NCBI GenBank assembly: GCA_002720745.1
Contig: PBJO01000002.1
Span: 111,858 to 175,857, forward strand
Direction of reading: 5' to 3'
Length of the DNA stretch: 64,000 nt
Source: Balneola sp.
Lineage (GTDB): Bacteria; Bacteroidota; Rhodothermia; Balneolales; Balneolaceae
Part shown: positions 17,784 through 27,422 of the stretch, in pieces
How positions within the stretch are numbered: position 1 is the stretch's first letter
Layout of the letters: each line of letters starts with the position of its first letter
The notes under the pieces: generated by a model
Seen by the model: the letters and a program-made list of their open reading frames with translations, nothing else
What the model was told of the DNA's origin: nothing
The model's database searches: none
Made by a program: the position numbers and the translations under genes

Positions 17784-19112
17784 TCAGAAACGTGTATTTA
17801 CTACGCTATCGTAAATAGATCCAAAGCTAATTTCAAAACCTAATCTTGTGCGGTAAGAGTAAGAAGTTGCCTGTTGACGGATATTGGCAATTGCTTCTTC
17901 ATCCGTAACGCCTTGTGCTGATAATGACAATTGATTATTAATAATTGAGTATTCAGTATTAACAAATATTGAAAAACCACGTATTATTCTCTTACTGAAC
18001 TCAAATTCAACATTAAGTCTATATTTGTTTAAGTCGTGAAAATACGTAGTTCCTTCCATAGTAGCCTTGACACTTCCCCATGGCTTAGTATAGTCCATAT
18101 TAAAATTTAATTGATGCTCAAGAAGTATTTCACTGTTTTTACCATAGATTGTTTTTTCTTCATAGAATCTTTTTGATGGACTTATTCCGTATCTAAGAGT
18201 GACTTCTCTGCGTGCAAATTCTCTGTAAGGATAGAATGAGTACTCAATAGTAGGGGAAATGCCGTATGATAATTCAATATTATCTCTAGTTGAAGAACTA
18301 CCTCCAAAATATGTTCCTATCGACCAATGATCACTTAATGAGTAGACAAGTTGTCCCCATGCATACTGTCTTTTAGTACTAAATTCGAGTAAAGTGTCTG
18401 GTGTTGTGATTGTTCTAAGTCGATAATTATTGTTGACCCAAAGTCTAAATTTCCATGTATCAGTTGTCCGTCTGACATTTAATCTGTTTTCAATAACAAA
18501 ACTTTTATCATTTTCTTCGCCATAAATCGATCCATTACTGCCTATTTCAAAAATCCAGTTATTCCATTTGTCTTCATTGTTTGATGGAATGTCTCTCAAG
18601 TCTCCAGTGTACTCTAAATTAAAATCACTGAGAACCTCTTTTTTACTTAGATATGGTACTAATCCTAATTTTACATATTTGACTAAACCACTACGTTCTT
18701 CATCATAGGTATCGGAATCAAACGTTGTATAGGTTAAGTTTTGACTCAAATCTGAGTAATTCTCATACCCTAGAAAAGCTAACTGATACTGTGAACCTCC
18801 AGACGCGGTCCCTCGTTGAGTAATAATCAAGTGTACCTCGGCATCAGCCATATCTCGAACAAAATTTACAAATGTTATTTCGCTTTTAATGAAGCTCTCA
18901 CGACAGTCTCTACAATCTAAAAATACACTTATCAAAGCTTCATTTTTTGAGACATTATCAATACTATCAATTTTTATAGTGGGTTGACTAATTTCTGGAC
19001 TGAGAATTTGAGCATACAAACTTTTACTTAATACCGCTAAAAAAAGAAATAGCCCTAACCAACTTTTAAGATAGTATAATTTTATTGATTTGAGCTGTAA
19101 ATAGTTGAACAT
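17784..19112 (-). CDS. Outer-membrane beta-barrel protein with a small N-terminal periplasmic domain
   Basis: 442 residues. A signal sequence (hydrophobic about 19-33, ending SLYAQ) is followed by a soluble domain of about 130 residues containing FLDCRDCRESFIKSEI, a CxxC pair, and a strand-helix pattern reminiscent of a periplasmic reductase or TolB-like start. From about residue 190 to the end, alternating hydrophobic and polar strands with aromatic girdles (FRLWVNNNYRLR, WSIGTYFGGSS, YRLNVEFEFSKR) indicate a barrel, closed by the C-terminal phenylalanine that BAM recognises. I know no named family. It is more AT-rich in codon use than its neighbours. Function unknown. Confidence 0.7.
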   Translation of the reverse strand: MFNYLQLKSIKLYYLKSWLGLFLFLAVLSKSLYAQILSPEISQPTIKIDSIDNVSKNEALISVFLDCRDCRESFIKSEITFVNFVRDMADAEVHLIITQRGTASGGSQYQLAFLGYENYSDLSQNLTYTTFDSDTYDEERSGLVKYVKLGLVPYLSKKEVLSDFNLEYTGDLRDIPSNNEDKWNNWIFEIGSNGSIYGEENDKSFVIENRLNVRRTTDTWKFRLWVNNNYRLRTITTPDTLLEFSTKRQYAWGQLVYSLSDHWSIGTYFGGSSSTRDNIELSYGISPTIEYSFYPYREFARREVTLRYGISPSKRFYEEKTIYGKNSEILLEHQLNFNMDYTKPWGSVKATMEGTTYFHDLNKYRLNVEFEFSKRIIRGFSIFVNTEYSIINNQLSLSAQGVTDEEAIANIRQQATSYSYRTRLGFEISFGSIYDSVVNTRF

Positions 19113-19502
19113 GTTTGAAAGAAAATATATTTAATGCTGATAGTACTTTTGTTATATCATTTTTTTGAAGTCTAATATTCTGGCAGATCACATTATTTTA
19201 GGCTTAATTCGTTCATTCTTGAATAGGGGACACAGATTTGTATGACTGTTTAATTTTTATTCTAATTTAATAAGCAACTGCAATCTAAGTGAATTTTCTT
19301 CTAGATTCGTTCCTTATGTTACATTATTTTACTAAATAACAGAATTGTAAGATTAGTATTTTTGAATAAAATTTAGAATTCTATTTCAATAATTCTCGCT
19401 AAAGATTTATAACAGAATAAAATTAACAGATGCTCATAGATTTACTCGATAATTGCGATAGTTTTTATACCAAATGTACTTAGTTATAAATGTACTCTTG
19501 CC
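19113..19502. other. AT-rich intergenic region between divergent genes
   Basis: 390 bases with no reading frame of note. It should contain divergent promoters for the outer-membrane barrel and for pcm. I saw no RNA gene or mobile-element end in it. The direct repeat at its right edge is listed separately. Confidence 0.5.
19472..19496 (+). repeat. Direct repeat AAATGTACT x2 just before pcm
   Basis: Two identical 9-base copies at 19472-19480 and 19488-19496, spaced 7 bases apart, ending 6 bases before the pcm ATG. Spacing is 16 bases centre to centre rather than a helical turn. It may be an operator or translational element, or chance in AT-rich DNA. Confidence 0.35.
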
Positions 19503-20150
19503 ATGTTAGATCGACGATTTGCAAAACCACGCCAACAACTGGTGGAACAATTGGTAGAAAAGGGCATCCAAGATTCCTCGGTCCTTAATGCCATTGGATT
19601 CTTACCTAGACATATACTAATTGACACGGCTCTTCATCATCGGGCATATGAAGATTCAGCCCTACCCATAGGTCTTGGTCAAACCATATCTCAGCCTTTC
19701 ACGGTAGCGAAGCAAACCGAACTCTTGGGGGTGAATCCGGGAGATAAAATTCTAGAAATTGGTACGGGATCAGGTTATCAATGTATGATATTATGCGAGC
19801 TTAAGGCTCAGGTTTATAGCGTAGAACGTCACAATGAGCTATATCATAGGGCTAAGGAGGTATTACGTGACTTAGGGTACCGGCCTCAATTAAAATGTGG
19901 AGATGGTACTTTGGGTTGGTCAACATACGCCCCTTATCACGGTATTATTGTTACCGCTGGAGCTCCAGTGGTACCTGATGATCTTATCCGGCAGTTACAC
20001 ATTGGTGGTCGGTTAATCATCCCTGTTGGAAGTAGTAAAGAACAGATGATGCTAAAAATTACCCGACACTCTGAGGAAGAATATGTTCAAGAGGAATTTG
20101 AGGGATTTACTTTTGTCCCATTAATTGGACAAAAAGGCTGGAAAGGATAA
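19503..20150 (+). CDS. pcm: Protein-L-isoaspartate O-methyltransferase
   Basis: 215 residues with the class I SAM-binding motif LEIGTGSGYQ at about 80-89, the substrate region DSALPIGLGQTISQPFTVA, SVERHNEL for motif II, and IIVTAGAPVVPDDL for the later motif. It methylates abnormal isoaspartyl residues so that aged proteins can be repaired. First gene of a plus-strand run (pcm, DUF368, rsmA, groESL) associated broadly with macromolecule maintenance. The next gene starts 14 bases later. Confidence 0.94.
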   Translation: MLDRRFAKPRQQLVEQLVEKGIQDSSVLNAIGFLPRHILIDTALHHRAYEDSALPIGLGQTISQPFTVAKQTELLGVNPGDKILEIGTGSGYQCMILCELKAQVYSVERHNELYHRAKEVLRDLGYRPQLKCGDGTLGWSTYAPYHGIIVTAGAPVVPDDLIRQLHIGGRLIIPVGSSKEQMMLKITRHSEEEYVQEEFEGFTFVPLIGQKGWKG

Positions 20151-20164
20151 GGGTAGGTAATTAA

Positions 20165-21319
20165 ATGGCTGAAAAAGCTAAAAAATCTCTAACTCCAGAT
20201 TCTTCAGGAAAAGATCAAAGTTCGCTGAAAGAATTTCCAATGCTCTGGTTGAAAGGGTTTTTAATGGGCTCGGCCGATGTAGTCCCTGGAGTTAGTGGTG
20301 GGACTATGGCTCTGATCTTAGGGATTTATGAACGGCTTTTATCCGCCATTAACAGTGTAAGTGTAACCGTTATTAAGGATGTACTTTCGCTTCGACTGCT
20401 GCAGGCGGCCGCTCAGGTGCATGTTTTGTTCTTGATGATGTTGTTTTCTGGAATTGCCACAGCTTTGGTTTTTTTTACGAGGGTAGTGCCCCTACAAGTG
20501 TATATGTTTACCCATCCTGAAATAGTGTTTGGACTCTTTTTTGGACTTATACTCGGGTCTATATATGTGCTCGTAAAAGCCATTGAACAGCGACAGGGAA
20601 GTATGGTTATTTTTATTGTCGTCGGAACGGCTTTAGGCTTATGGGTAGTCCAGCTGGTACCAACCCAAACCCCTGAACATCCATTGTTTGTCTTTTTTAG
20701 TGGTGTAATAGCCATAACAGCAATGATATTACCCGGTATATCGGGTTCTTATCTTTTGTTGATTATGCGAAAGTATGACTTTGTGTTGACTAACATTGGT
20801 AAATTAGGTGGAGCCGAAACGTGGGCAGGATTTTGGGCGCTTTTACCTTTTTTTATGGGAGCAGTAGTAGGCCTAGCCTTATTTTCTAGAGTACTTTCTT
20901 GGCTTCTTTCGCGGTATCAAAGGGCTACTTTGTCGGTATTAATTGGATTTTTATTAGGCTCATTACTCGTGATATGGCCTTTCCAAGACAGAGAATATAT
21001 TGATCAGGTTCGAAAGGTGGAGCTTATGCAGGCGGATGATCCGTTAGCTCAGGAGATAGCAGGTGCCAGCAATCATGTTCCAGCTTTACCAGAATATAGG
21101 AGGGTGGTATCTGAACCCATGGAATCCATCTTAAAAGAGGGAGAGCGGTTAGCTCAGGAGCCTGAAAAGGACACCATTCTGGTAGAAACCGTTAAACGGA
21201 AACTTATTTCTTCTAAGCCTTTTTGGCCTTATCCTGCCAGGGAACCCAACCGTTGGAGGGGTTTTACGAGCATTTTGGCGGGCTTAGTCATGGTGGCAGG
21301 TCTGGAACGACTTAGATAA
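20165..21319 (+). CDS. DUF368/PopT-family membrane protein (putative polyprenyl-phosphate transporter)
   Basis: 384 residues with about eight to ten hydrophobic segments. The DUF368 signature is at the start: GFLMGSADVVPGVSGGTMAL (about 31-50), and the repeated half has AITAMILPGISGSYLLLIM, showing the inverted-repeat fold. The family is known to return undecaprenyl phosphate across the cytoplasmic membrane for cell-wall synthesis. A hydrophilic loop of about 80 residues (roughly 280-358, EYIDQVRKVELMQADD onward) separates the last helix from the body, longer than in most members. It lies 14 bases after pcm. Confidence 0.88.
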   Translation: MAEKAKKSLTPDSSGKDQSSLKEFPMLWLKGFLMGSADVVPGVSGGTMALILGIYERLLSAINSVSVTVIKDVLSLRLLQAAAQVHVLFLMMLFSGIATALVFFTRVVPLQVYMFTHPEIVFGLFFGLILGSIYVLVKAIEQRQGSMVIFIVVGTALGLWVVQLVPTQTPEHPLFVFFSGVIAITAMILPGISGSYLLLIMRKYDFVLTNIGKLGGAETWAGFWALLPFFMGAVVGLALFSRVLSWLLSRYQRATLSVLIGFLLGSLLVIWPFQDREYIDQVRKVELMQADDPLAQEIAGASNHVPALPEYRRVVSEPMESILKEGERLAQEPEKDTILVETVKRKLISSKPFWPYPAREPNRWRGFTSILAGLVMVAGLERLR

Positions 21320-21408
21320 CCTGGTCTTTTTGAAGCAGATAGTGCGATATAGCAAAAAATTAGCGCTAACTTTCCGCAGCCTTAGTTAAGATATACGTAC
21401 ATTTAGGC

Positions 21409-22230
21409 ATGAGCACGGATCAATTTAGAACTAAAAAACGCCTAGGTCAGCACTTTCTTACTGATAAGAATGTGCTTAGTAACATAATTTCAGCCTTTCC
21501 GGCTACTTCGAATGACTGGGTACTTGAGATTGGTCCCGGGACAGGAGCTCTGACTCAATATCTTTGGCCACGATATCCTCGATTAGAATTGGTTGAGGTG
21601 GATGCTGAGGCGGTTGAAGTGCTTAAAGGGCAATTTAAAGGGGTGACAATTCATCAGGAAGATATCTTGAAAGTAAAATTACTAGAGCTTATTCCTGAGC
21701 AGCTTGATGCGAAACGAGTTTATACAAATCAGAAAGTGGTAAATCCTAAAAACTTTGTCATTGGAAATTTGCCTTATTACATTACTAGCCCAATTTTATT
21801 TGTATTGTTAGAGCATAGAATTAGATTGGCAGGTGCATTGTTGATGATGCAAAAGGAAGTTGCTCAGCGTCTGATAGCCATTCCACGGACTAAAGACTAT
21901 GGGATTTTAAGTGTGCAAACCCAGCTAATGAGCACTCCAAAATATCTTTTTGATGTAAAACCAGGTTCATTCAGTCCCCCTCCAAATGTAACCAGTGCTT
22001 TGGTATACGTACATTTTGACAAGCCGTCATTAGGTTATTCAGACAAAATGCTTAAAGATGTTGTGCGGACGGCCTTTAACCAGCGAAGAAAAAAGCTTAG
22101 CAATGCGTTAAAAGCCATGATTAAGGGGATTGATTGTACATCATTTGACTTAAATGTAAGAGCAGAGGAATGGACACCTGACATTTATGCAGAGTTTACG
22201 GCCTTTCTTGAAAGGCAAAATCCTGAATAG
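21409..22230 (+). CDS. rsmA: 16S rRNA (adenine1518/1519-N6)-dimethyltransferase
   Basis: 273 residues. KKRLGQHFLTDKNVL at the N-terminus, SAM-binding VLEIGPGTGALTQ, the catalytic VIGNLPYYITSPILF and the C-terminal helical domain with FNQRRKKLSNALK are all intact. RsmA (KsgA) dimethylates two adjacent adenines in helix 45 of 16S rRNA late in small-subunit assembly; its loss gives kasugamycin resistance. A 16-residue stretch between motifs (about 97-118, KLLELIPEQLDAKRVYTN) is longer than in the E. coli protein. Ninety bases separate it from the DUF368 gene, so it may have its own promoter. Confidence 0.96.
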   Translation: MSTDQFRTKKRLGQHFLTDKNVLSNIISAFPATSNDWVLEIGPGTGALTQYLWPRYPRLELVEVDAEAVEVLKGQFKGVTIHQEDILKVKLLELIPEQLDAKRVYTNQKVVNPKNFVIGNLPYYITSPILFVLLEHRIRLAGALLMMQKEVAQRLIAIPRTKDYGILSVQTQLMSTPKYLFDVKPGSFSPPPNVTSALVYVHFDKPSLGYSDKMLKDVVRTAFNQRRKKLSNALKAMIKGIDCTSFDLNVRAEEWTPDIYAEFTAFLERQNPE

Positions 22231-22284
22231 TGCTTTGGTACGAGTTTTGCTCTAATAAAAATTAAAGTAATGAGAATACAGTTT

Positions 22285-22313
22285 GACTACAAATAAACTA
22301 GGTTGTAACTCAT
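22285..22313 (+). promoter_or_regulatory. Candidate groESL promoter
   Basis: TTGACT, 17 bases, then TAACTC, about 60 bases before groES. It lies inside an inverted repeat with arms TGAGAATA (22270-22277) and TATTCTC (22313-22319). The TTAGCACTC...GAGTGCTAA CIRCE operator of HrcA is not present, so control is probably by another regulator. The assignment is by eye. Confidence 0.3.
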
Positions 22314-22370
22314 ATTCTCGCACGTAAAATTAAAACTAATAACAAAACTAATATCAAGGAGTCATACCCT

Positions 22371-22658
22371 ATGGCTAGCATTAAACCTTTAGGAGATCGA
22401 GTGTTGATCAAGGCCGATGTTGCTGAAGAAGTAACCAGCTCAGGTCTATACATTCCAGATACGGCTAAAGAAAAACCTCAACAAGGAACTGTGGTAGCCG
22501 TTGGCCCAGGTAAAGTGGAAAACGGAACCAGAGTAGATATGTCTGTAAGCGAAGGAGACAAAGTTCTTTATGGAAAATATGCCGGTACCGAAGTCACTAT
22601 CGATGGTGAAGAGTACCTTATAATGCGTGAGTCGGATATCGTTGGTATCCTAGCATAA
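22371..22658 (+). CDS. groES: Co-chaperonin GroES
   Basis: 95 residues, standard size. [11 protein letters not shown] opens the barrel, the mobile loop follows (about 17-32, [20 protein letters not shown]) and the roof region and final [10 protein letters not shown] are typical. GroES caps the GroEL ring. It is preceded by AAGGAG (22356-22361), a rare clear Shine-Dalgarno sequence in this window, consistent with high expression. Confidence 0.98.
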   Translation: MASIKPLGDRVLIKADVAEEVTSSGLYIPDTAKEKPQQGTVVAVGPGKVENGTRVDMSVSEGDKVLYGKYAGTEVTIDGEEYLIMRESDIVGILA

Positions 22659-22700
22659 TCCTGTTGAAACAAAATTTTAATCATCTAATTATAGAAAGAA

Positions 22701-24353
22701 ATGTCAAAGTTAGTTCATTATGATATCGAAGCCCGCGATGCATTAAAGCGTGGTGTTGACAAACTTGCCGATGCGGTTAAAGTAACTCTCGGCCCTAGAG
22801 GACGCAATGTAGTAATCGAAAAATCTTTTGGTGCACCAACGGTGACCAAAGACGGTGTAACTGTTGCTAAAGAAATTGAGTTGAGCGATAAAGTCGAAAA
22901 TATGGGCGCTCAAATGGTAAAAGAAGTTGCTTCACGCACCAGTGACAATGCTGGTGATGGAACGACTACCGCTACCGTACTCGCACAAGCGATAGTGACA
23001 GCTGGTTTAAAAAACGTAACCGCTGGTGCAAACCCAATGGATCTTAAACGAGGAATTGACAAAGCAGTTGAAGCTATTGTAGCAGATTTAAAAAAACTTT
23101 CTCGTGATATCGACGATCGGAATGAGATTGCTCAAGTAGGAACTATTTCTGCTAATAACGATGAGTTCATTGGTAATTTAATTGCCGATGCTATGGAGAA
23201 AGTGGGAAAAGACGGTGTAATTACCGTTGAAGAAGCAAAAGGAACCGAAACTTACCTAGAAACTGTAGAGGGTATGCAGTTTGACCGTGGTTATTTATCT
23301 CCATACTTTGTTACTGATTCAGATAAAATGACTACAGAATTAGAAGATCCGTACATCTTGATCTTTGATAAAAAGATTTCAAATATGAAAGATCTACTGC
23401 CTATTTTGGAAAAAGTTGTGCAGTCTGGAAAGCCATTGTTGATAATTGCAGAGGATATTGAGGGCGAAGCTCTTGCTACATTGGTGGTAAATAAATTACG
23501 AGGTAGTTTGAAGATTGCTGCGGTAAAAGCTCCAGGTTTTGGTGATAGAAGAAAAGCTATGCTAGAAGATATTGCTATCTTAACTGGTGGTACTGTTATT
23601 TCTGAGGAGCGTGGGTATAAATTAGAAAATGCTACTCTAGACTACTTAGGACAAGCTACTCGAGTCAGTATTGATAAAGATAATACGACGTTAGTGGATG
23701 GCGCAGGTAAAGAAGGTGATATTCAAGCTCGTGTAAATCAAATCCGATCTCAGATCGAAACCACTTCCTCTGACTATGATCGCGAAAAGTTACAGGAGCG
23801 ATTGGCTAAGTTAAGTGGTGGTGTAGCAGTACTTTACATTGGTGCTGCTTCTGAAGTGGAAATGAAAGAGAAAAAAGCTCGTGTTGAGGATGCTCTCCAT
23901 GCGACTCGAGCAGCTGTGGAAGAAGGTATTGTTCCGGGCGGTGGTGTTGCTTTTCTGCGAACATCTGGGGCTTTGGAAGCGTTAACTGCAGTGAATGATG
24001 ATCAAGCGGTTGGATTTCAAATCGTACGTCGTGCTATTGAAGCACCGCTCCGTACGATTTCTAACAACGCGGGTGTCGAAGGTGCAATTGTTGTACAAAA
24101 AGTACTCAATGGTAAAGGTGCATACGGATATAATGCACGCACCGCTGTATACGAAGACCTAATAAAAGCTGGAGTAATTGACCCAACCAAAGTGACTCGT
24201 ACAGCGCTTCAAAATGCAGCATCTGTAGCAGGTTTGCTCTTAACCACAGAAGCGGTTGTAAGCGAAAAGCCAAAAGATGAGTCTGCATCTGCTCCTGCTA
24301 TGCCAGATATGAGTGGCATGGGTGGCATGGGTGGCATGGGTGGTATGATGTAA
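22701..24353 (+). CDS. groEL: Chaperonin GroEL
   Basis: 550 residues. The ATP-binding stretch [17 protein letters not shown] and [11 protein letters not shown], the [11 protein letters not shown] catalytic region, the family signature [16 protein letters not shown] and the flexible glycine-methionine tail ([13 protein letters not shown]) are all present. It forms the double seven-membered ring that folds cytoplasmic proteins with GroES, 42 bases upstream. The operon ends in a strong terminator at 24447-24474. Only one groEL is visible in this window. Confidence 0.99.
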   Translation: MSKLVHYDIEARDALKRGVDKLADAVKVTLGPRGRNVVIEKSFGAPTVTKDGVTVAKEIELSDKVENMGAQMVKEVASRTSDNAGDGTTTATVLAQAIVTAGLKNVTAGANPMDLKRGIDKAVEAIVADLKKLSRDIDDRNEIAQVGTISANNDEFIGNLIADAMEKVGKDGVITVEEAKGTETYLETVEGMQFDRGYLSPYFVTDSDKMTTELEDPYILIFDKKISNMKDLLPILEKVVQSGKPLLIIAEDIEGEALATLVVNKLRGSLKIAAVKAPGFGDRRKAMLEDIAILTGGTVISEERGYKLENATLDYLGQATRVSIDKDNTTLVDGAGKEGDIQARVNQIRSQIETTSSDYDREKLQERLAKLSGGVAVLYIGAASEVEMKEKKARVEDALHATRAAVEEGIVPGGGVAFLRTSGALEALTAVNDDQAVGFQIVRRAIEAPLRTISNNAGVEGAIVVQKVLNGKGAYGYNARTAVYEDLIKAGVIDPTKVTRTALQNAASVAGLLLTTEAVVSEKPKDESASAPAMPDMSGMGGMGGMGGMM

Positions 24354-24446
24354 AATTGTTGGCAGGGAACATGCGTAAACGAAAGATACCTCTTTGGGAA
24401 TCGATTTAATGTGTTCCCACTATGCATTCTAAATCAATAAATCTTA

Positions 24447-24474
24447 AAGCCTCTCCATTCGGAGAGGCTTTTTT
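24447..24474 (+). terminator. Rho-independent terminator of groESL
   Basis: Perfect 10-bp stem AAGCCTCTCC / GGAGAGGCTT with an ATTC tetraloop, followed by a T run. It lies 94 bases after the groEL stop and is the clearest terminator in the window. Confidence 0.92.
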
Positions 24475-24625
24475 ATGTAATATATCCTTAGCTGTTGTAA
24501 TCAATGTTACCTTTTAGGTTCACTGTATCACAATATCTCATGATCAAGGGAATTTTTATTGAAAGCTAACGAGTCTATAAAAACTCGTATATTTCTTATA
24601 TATCAATCACTCAATTTGATGATTT

Positions 24626-25717
24626 ATGACCTTATTGTTTTTTATTTTTGGTTTAATTGGTCTTATAGTAGGCGCTGATTTTTTTTTAAAAGCGGTTGAT
24701 CGATTTGGCTTAAAATGGGGTATTTCACCAATGGTAATGGGACTCACAGTAGTAGCGTTTGCGACGGGGGCACCTGAACTAGCCATTAGTTTGAAAGCAG
24801 CAATGAATGATTCTGCCGATTTAGTCTTAGGTAATATAATAGGGTCTAACATTGCAAATATCTTGCTCATTTTAGGGATTACCGGGTTCATTACACCCTT
24901 GAAAATAAAACTGCGTATTGTTCGAATAGATGTGCCTATTGTAATTACAATGAGTATAGTGCTATATTCATTGGCTTTAGATGGGGTACTTAGTCTTACC
25001 GATGGAATTGTCTTATTATTGGGTTTGCTCGCTTACTCGGTATTTACCTTTCTCCAAATACGTAAAAATAAGGTGGATATTAGTCAACTTTATGAGCATA
25101 AAGAACGGGTTGAATTAGCCACTGATACCTGGTTTTACTTGAAAAACTTTGGATTATTACTAACTGGTTTGGCTTTAATTGCACTAGGAGCTAATTGGAT
25201 GGTAAGTAGTGCTGTAACTATTGCTCAACTATTAGGAATGTCGGAATTAGTGGTAGGCTTGACCATTGTATCTATTGGCACATCACTTCCAGAAGTTGCT
25301 ACATCCATAACTGCTGCACGTAAGGGAAATGCAGATATCGCAGTCGCAAACGTATTAGGGAGCAATATATATAATGTCATGCTAACACTGGGACTCACAA
25401 TCGTAGTCACCCCAGGAGTATTGGAAGTATCTAGGAATGCCTTGATGTTAGATATGCCATTCATGATTGCTGTTGCCGTAGGATGTATACCAATTTTTCT
25501 CACAGGATTTGATCTAGACCGCAAAGATGCCTCACTATTTCTTTTTTATTACGCAGCCTATTTGATTTATTTGGTCTTGGAGGCAACCGGTTCGGAGTAC
25601 TTGGGCTGGACTGAAAAAGGCTTTTACTTTGTAGTACTACCCTTTACCATTTATTATATTTTTTCGAGGTTTATTCGTGAGGGTTTAACTGGCCTTTATA
25701 GTGAGGGGCGTAGTTAA
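24626..25717 (+). CDS. Calcium/sodium antiporter (CaCA family, YrbG-like)
   Basis: 363 residues with about ten to eleven hydrophobic helices. The two inverted alpha repeats are plain: GLTVVAFATGAPELAISL (about 34-51) and LTIVSIGTSLPEVATSI in the second half, each with the acidic residue that binds the ion, plus GNIIGSNIAN and NVLGSNIYNV. The protein exchanges cytoplasmic calcium for sodium or protons. Its 3' end overlaps the convergent hexosaminidase by 47 bases. Confidence 0.92.
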   Translation: MTLLFFIFGLIGLIVGADFFLKAVDRFGLKWGISPMVMGLTVVAFATGAPELAISLKAAMNDSADLVLGNIIGSNIANILLILGITGFITPLKIKLRIVRIDVPIVITMSIVLYSLALDGVLSLTDGIVLLLGLLAYSVFTFLQIRKNKVDISQLYEHKERVELATDTWFYLKNFGLLLTGLALIALGANWMVSSAVTIAQLLGMSELVVGLTIVSIGTSLPEVATSITAARKGNADIAVANVLGSNIYNVMLTLGLTIVVTPGVLEVSRNALMLDMPFMIAVAVGCIPIFLTGFDLDRKDASLFLFYYAAYLIYLVLEATGSEYLGWTEKGFYFVVLPFTIYYIFSRFIREGLTGLYSEGRS

Positions 25718-27410
25718 CTCCTCTATGGTCGAGTCGTTTAAAATGATGTTGTAGGCGAGCCCAAAAGCTGTACCAATCTTTTTGTATGGGATCCGACCAG
25801 AGAACTTCAGATAAAGCCGTTGCTCTCGGGTAGGCCATATATTCGACTTTTTGAGGGGTACGGATATATTCCGTCCATACATTGCCTTGCGCTCCGAGTA
25901 CATATTTAGCCTCTTCTTCGCTCAGGGCTGCTGGTACAGGTTCGTAGCCGTAGACATCTTCAACCGAAGTAAAACAACAAATCGCCAATGGCTCATGCAT
26001 CATATTTCCTTGGTAGTGATCAAAATAATTCGTGTTTCCCGGTGTCATGATAACATCATGACCCATTTTTGCTGCTTCAATGCCACCTCGTTCACCTCGC
26101 CAAGACATAACAGTAGCTCGTGGAGCTAAGCCGCCCTCCAAAATTTCGTCCCAACCGATTATTTGCCGGCCTTTACTGTTTAGGTATTGTTCTATGCGGG
26201 TAATAAAGTAGCTCTGGAGTTCGTGCTCATCTTTTAATTTTTCGCGCTGAATAACTTTTTGGGCTAATTCACTTTCTTCCCATTGTTTTTTTGGAGCCTC
26301 ATCCCCCCCAATATGTATATATTCTCCAGGGAAAAGTGCCATAACTTCATCTAACACATCCTCCAAAAATCCGAAGGTTTTTTCTGACGGACAAAAGATA
26401 TCATCAAACACTCCCCAAGTTGTTTGGACCTTGTATTTTTTATTCTGGCAACCGTATTCAGGGTAAGCGGCTAATACTGCAGAGGTATGCCCAGGCATTT
26501 CGATTTCAGGTACGATGGTAATATATTTTTCGGCGGCGTAAGCTACCACTTTTTTGATTTCTTCTTGAGTGTAGTAACCTCCATATGGGCGATTATCATA
26601 GATCTCAGAACCATATCTACGAATTAATGTTTCTTCACGGAATGCCGCAATTTCAGTCAGCTTTGGGTAAGCCTTAATTTCAATGCGCCAGCCTTGATCT
26701 TCAGTCAAGTGCCAATGAAATCGATTCATTTTATGCATAGCCATCAAGTCAATATAGTGTTTTATGAATGATACAGGCATAAAATGACGCCCTACATCTA
26801 AATGTAGACCCCGATATTGAAATCGAGGATGATCGGCGATATACATACCGGGAACCGTCCAAATCATGTTGTTGGATATACGTGATGGATCTTCTTTTTC
26901 GACTTCGGTTGGTAATAATTGCCGTAAGGTCATAATGGCATTAAACAATCCATGCTCTGTCGTAGCTTCTAGTTTTAGCTGCTTTGGAGTAACGAGAATG
27001 CGATACCCCTCCTTATGACGAAGATGTACATGATCGTAATCATTTTGCAGACTTTCGAGGTTATGTAGCACCACCACAATCGCAGAATCTGTAACGAAAG
27101 TAGGGTTTGTACCTTCGTAGAAAATAAAATCACCATCTAGCCAAGTGGTAGTGTACATGAGTTCATTAAGGGTGCTATGGATGGGGGTTCCCTCTAGTTC
27201 ATTTGGAAGTATTATTGGAGTTCCTTCTACTATCATAAATGGATTTCCAGTAGGTTCCATTATTTTGGGGACAGGAATGAGAGCCGGTAAGACGGGGTCA
27301 GAATCTTGAGCAATCATGCTAGAGGAGGTGCAAAGCAGCAAGCATGTCAAATAAATAAGTTTTTGTAGCATGGCGGTATTGTGGTTAGATATTGGTTTAG
27401 TCATCGACAT
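25671..27410 (-). CDS. Secreted beta-N-acetylhexosaminidase (GH20)
   Basis: 579 residues. A signal peptide is present from Met14 (MLQKLIYLTCLLLCTSSSMIAQ), so translation may begin there (27371). A GH20b-type N-terminal domain (about 40-190) precedes the TIM barrel. The barrel shows RFHWHLTEDQGWRIEI, the substrate-assisted catalytic pair in YIHIGGDEAPK (Asp-Glu), IGWDEILEGG and MSWRGERGG. It removes terminal GlcNAc or GalNAc from chitooligosaccharides or peptidoglycan fragments outside the cytoplasm. It overlaps the convergent antiporter by 47 bases and is followed upstream by the AlkA-like gene 12 bases away. Confidence 0.93.
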   Translation of the reverse strand: MSMTKPISNHNTAMLQKLIYLTCLLLCTSSSMIAQDSDPVLPALIPVPKIMEPTGNPFMIVEGTPIILPNELEGTPIHSTLNELMYTTTWLDGDFIFYEGTNPTFVTDSAIVVVLHNLESLQNDYDHVHLRHKEGYRILVTPKQLKLEATTEHGLFNAIMTLRQLLPTEVEKEDPSRISNNMIWTVPGMYIADHPRFQYRGLHLDVGRHFMPVSFIKHYIDLMAMHKMNRFHWHLTEDQGWRIEIKAYPKLTEIAAFREETLIRRYGSEIYDNRPYGGYYTQEEIKKVVAYAAEKYITIVPEIEMPGHTSAVLAAYPEYGCQNKKYKVQTTWGVFDDIFCPSEKTFGFLEDVLDEVMALFPGEYIHIGGDEAPKKQWEESELAQKVIQREKLKDEHELQSYFITRIEQYLNSKGRQIIGWDEILEGGLAPRATVMSWRGERGGIEAAKMGHDVIMTPGNTNYFDHYQGNMMHEPLAICCFTSVEDVYGYEPVPAALSEEEAKYVLGAQGNVWTEYIRTPQKVEYMAYPRATALSEVLWSDPIQKDWYSFWARLQHHFKRLDHRGVNYAPHYKGQLNPHE

Positions 27411-27422
27411 GTTCTGTAGTGA

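Noticed and set aside
22231..22370. CIRCE operator upstream of groES
   Set aside because: The only inverted repeat (TGAGAATA/TATTCTC) does not match TTAGCACTC-N9-GAGTGCTAA and has a loop that is too long.
24365..24418. Inverted repeat GGGAACA/TGTTCCC after groEL as a terminator
   Set aside because: Only 7 bp with a 40-base loop; the strong hairpin at 24447-24474 is the evident terminator.
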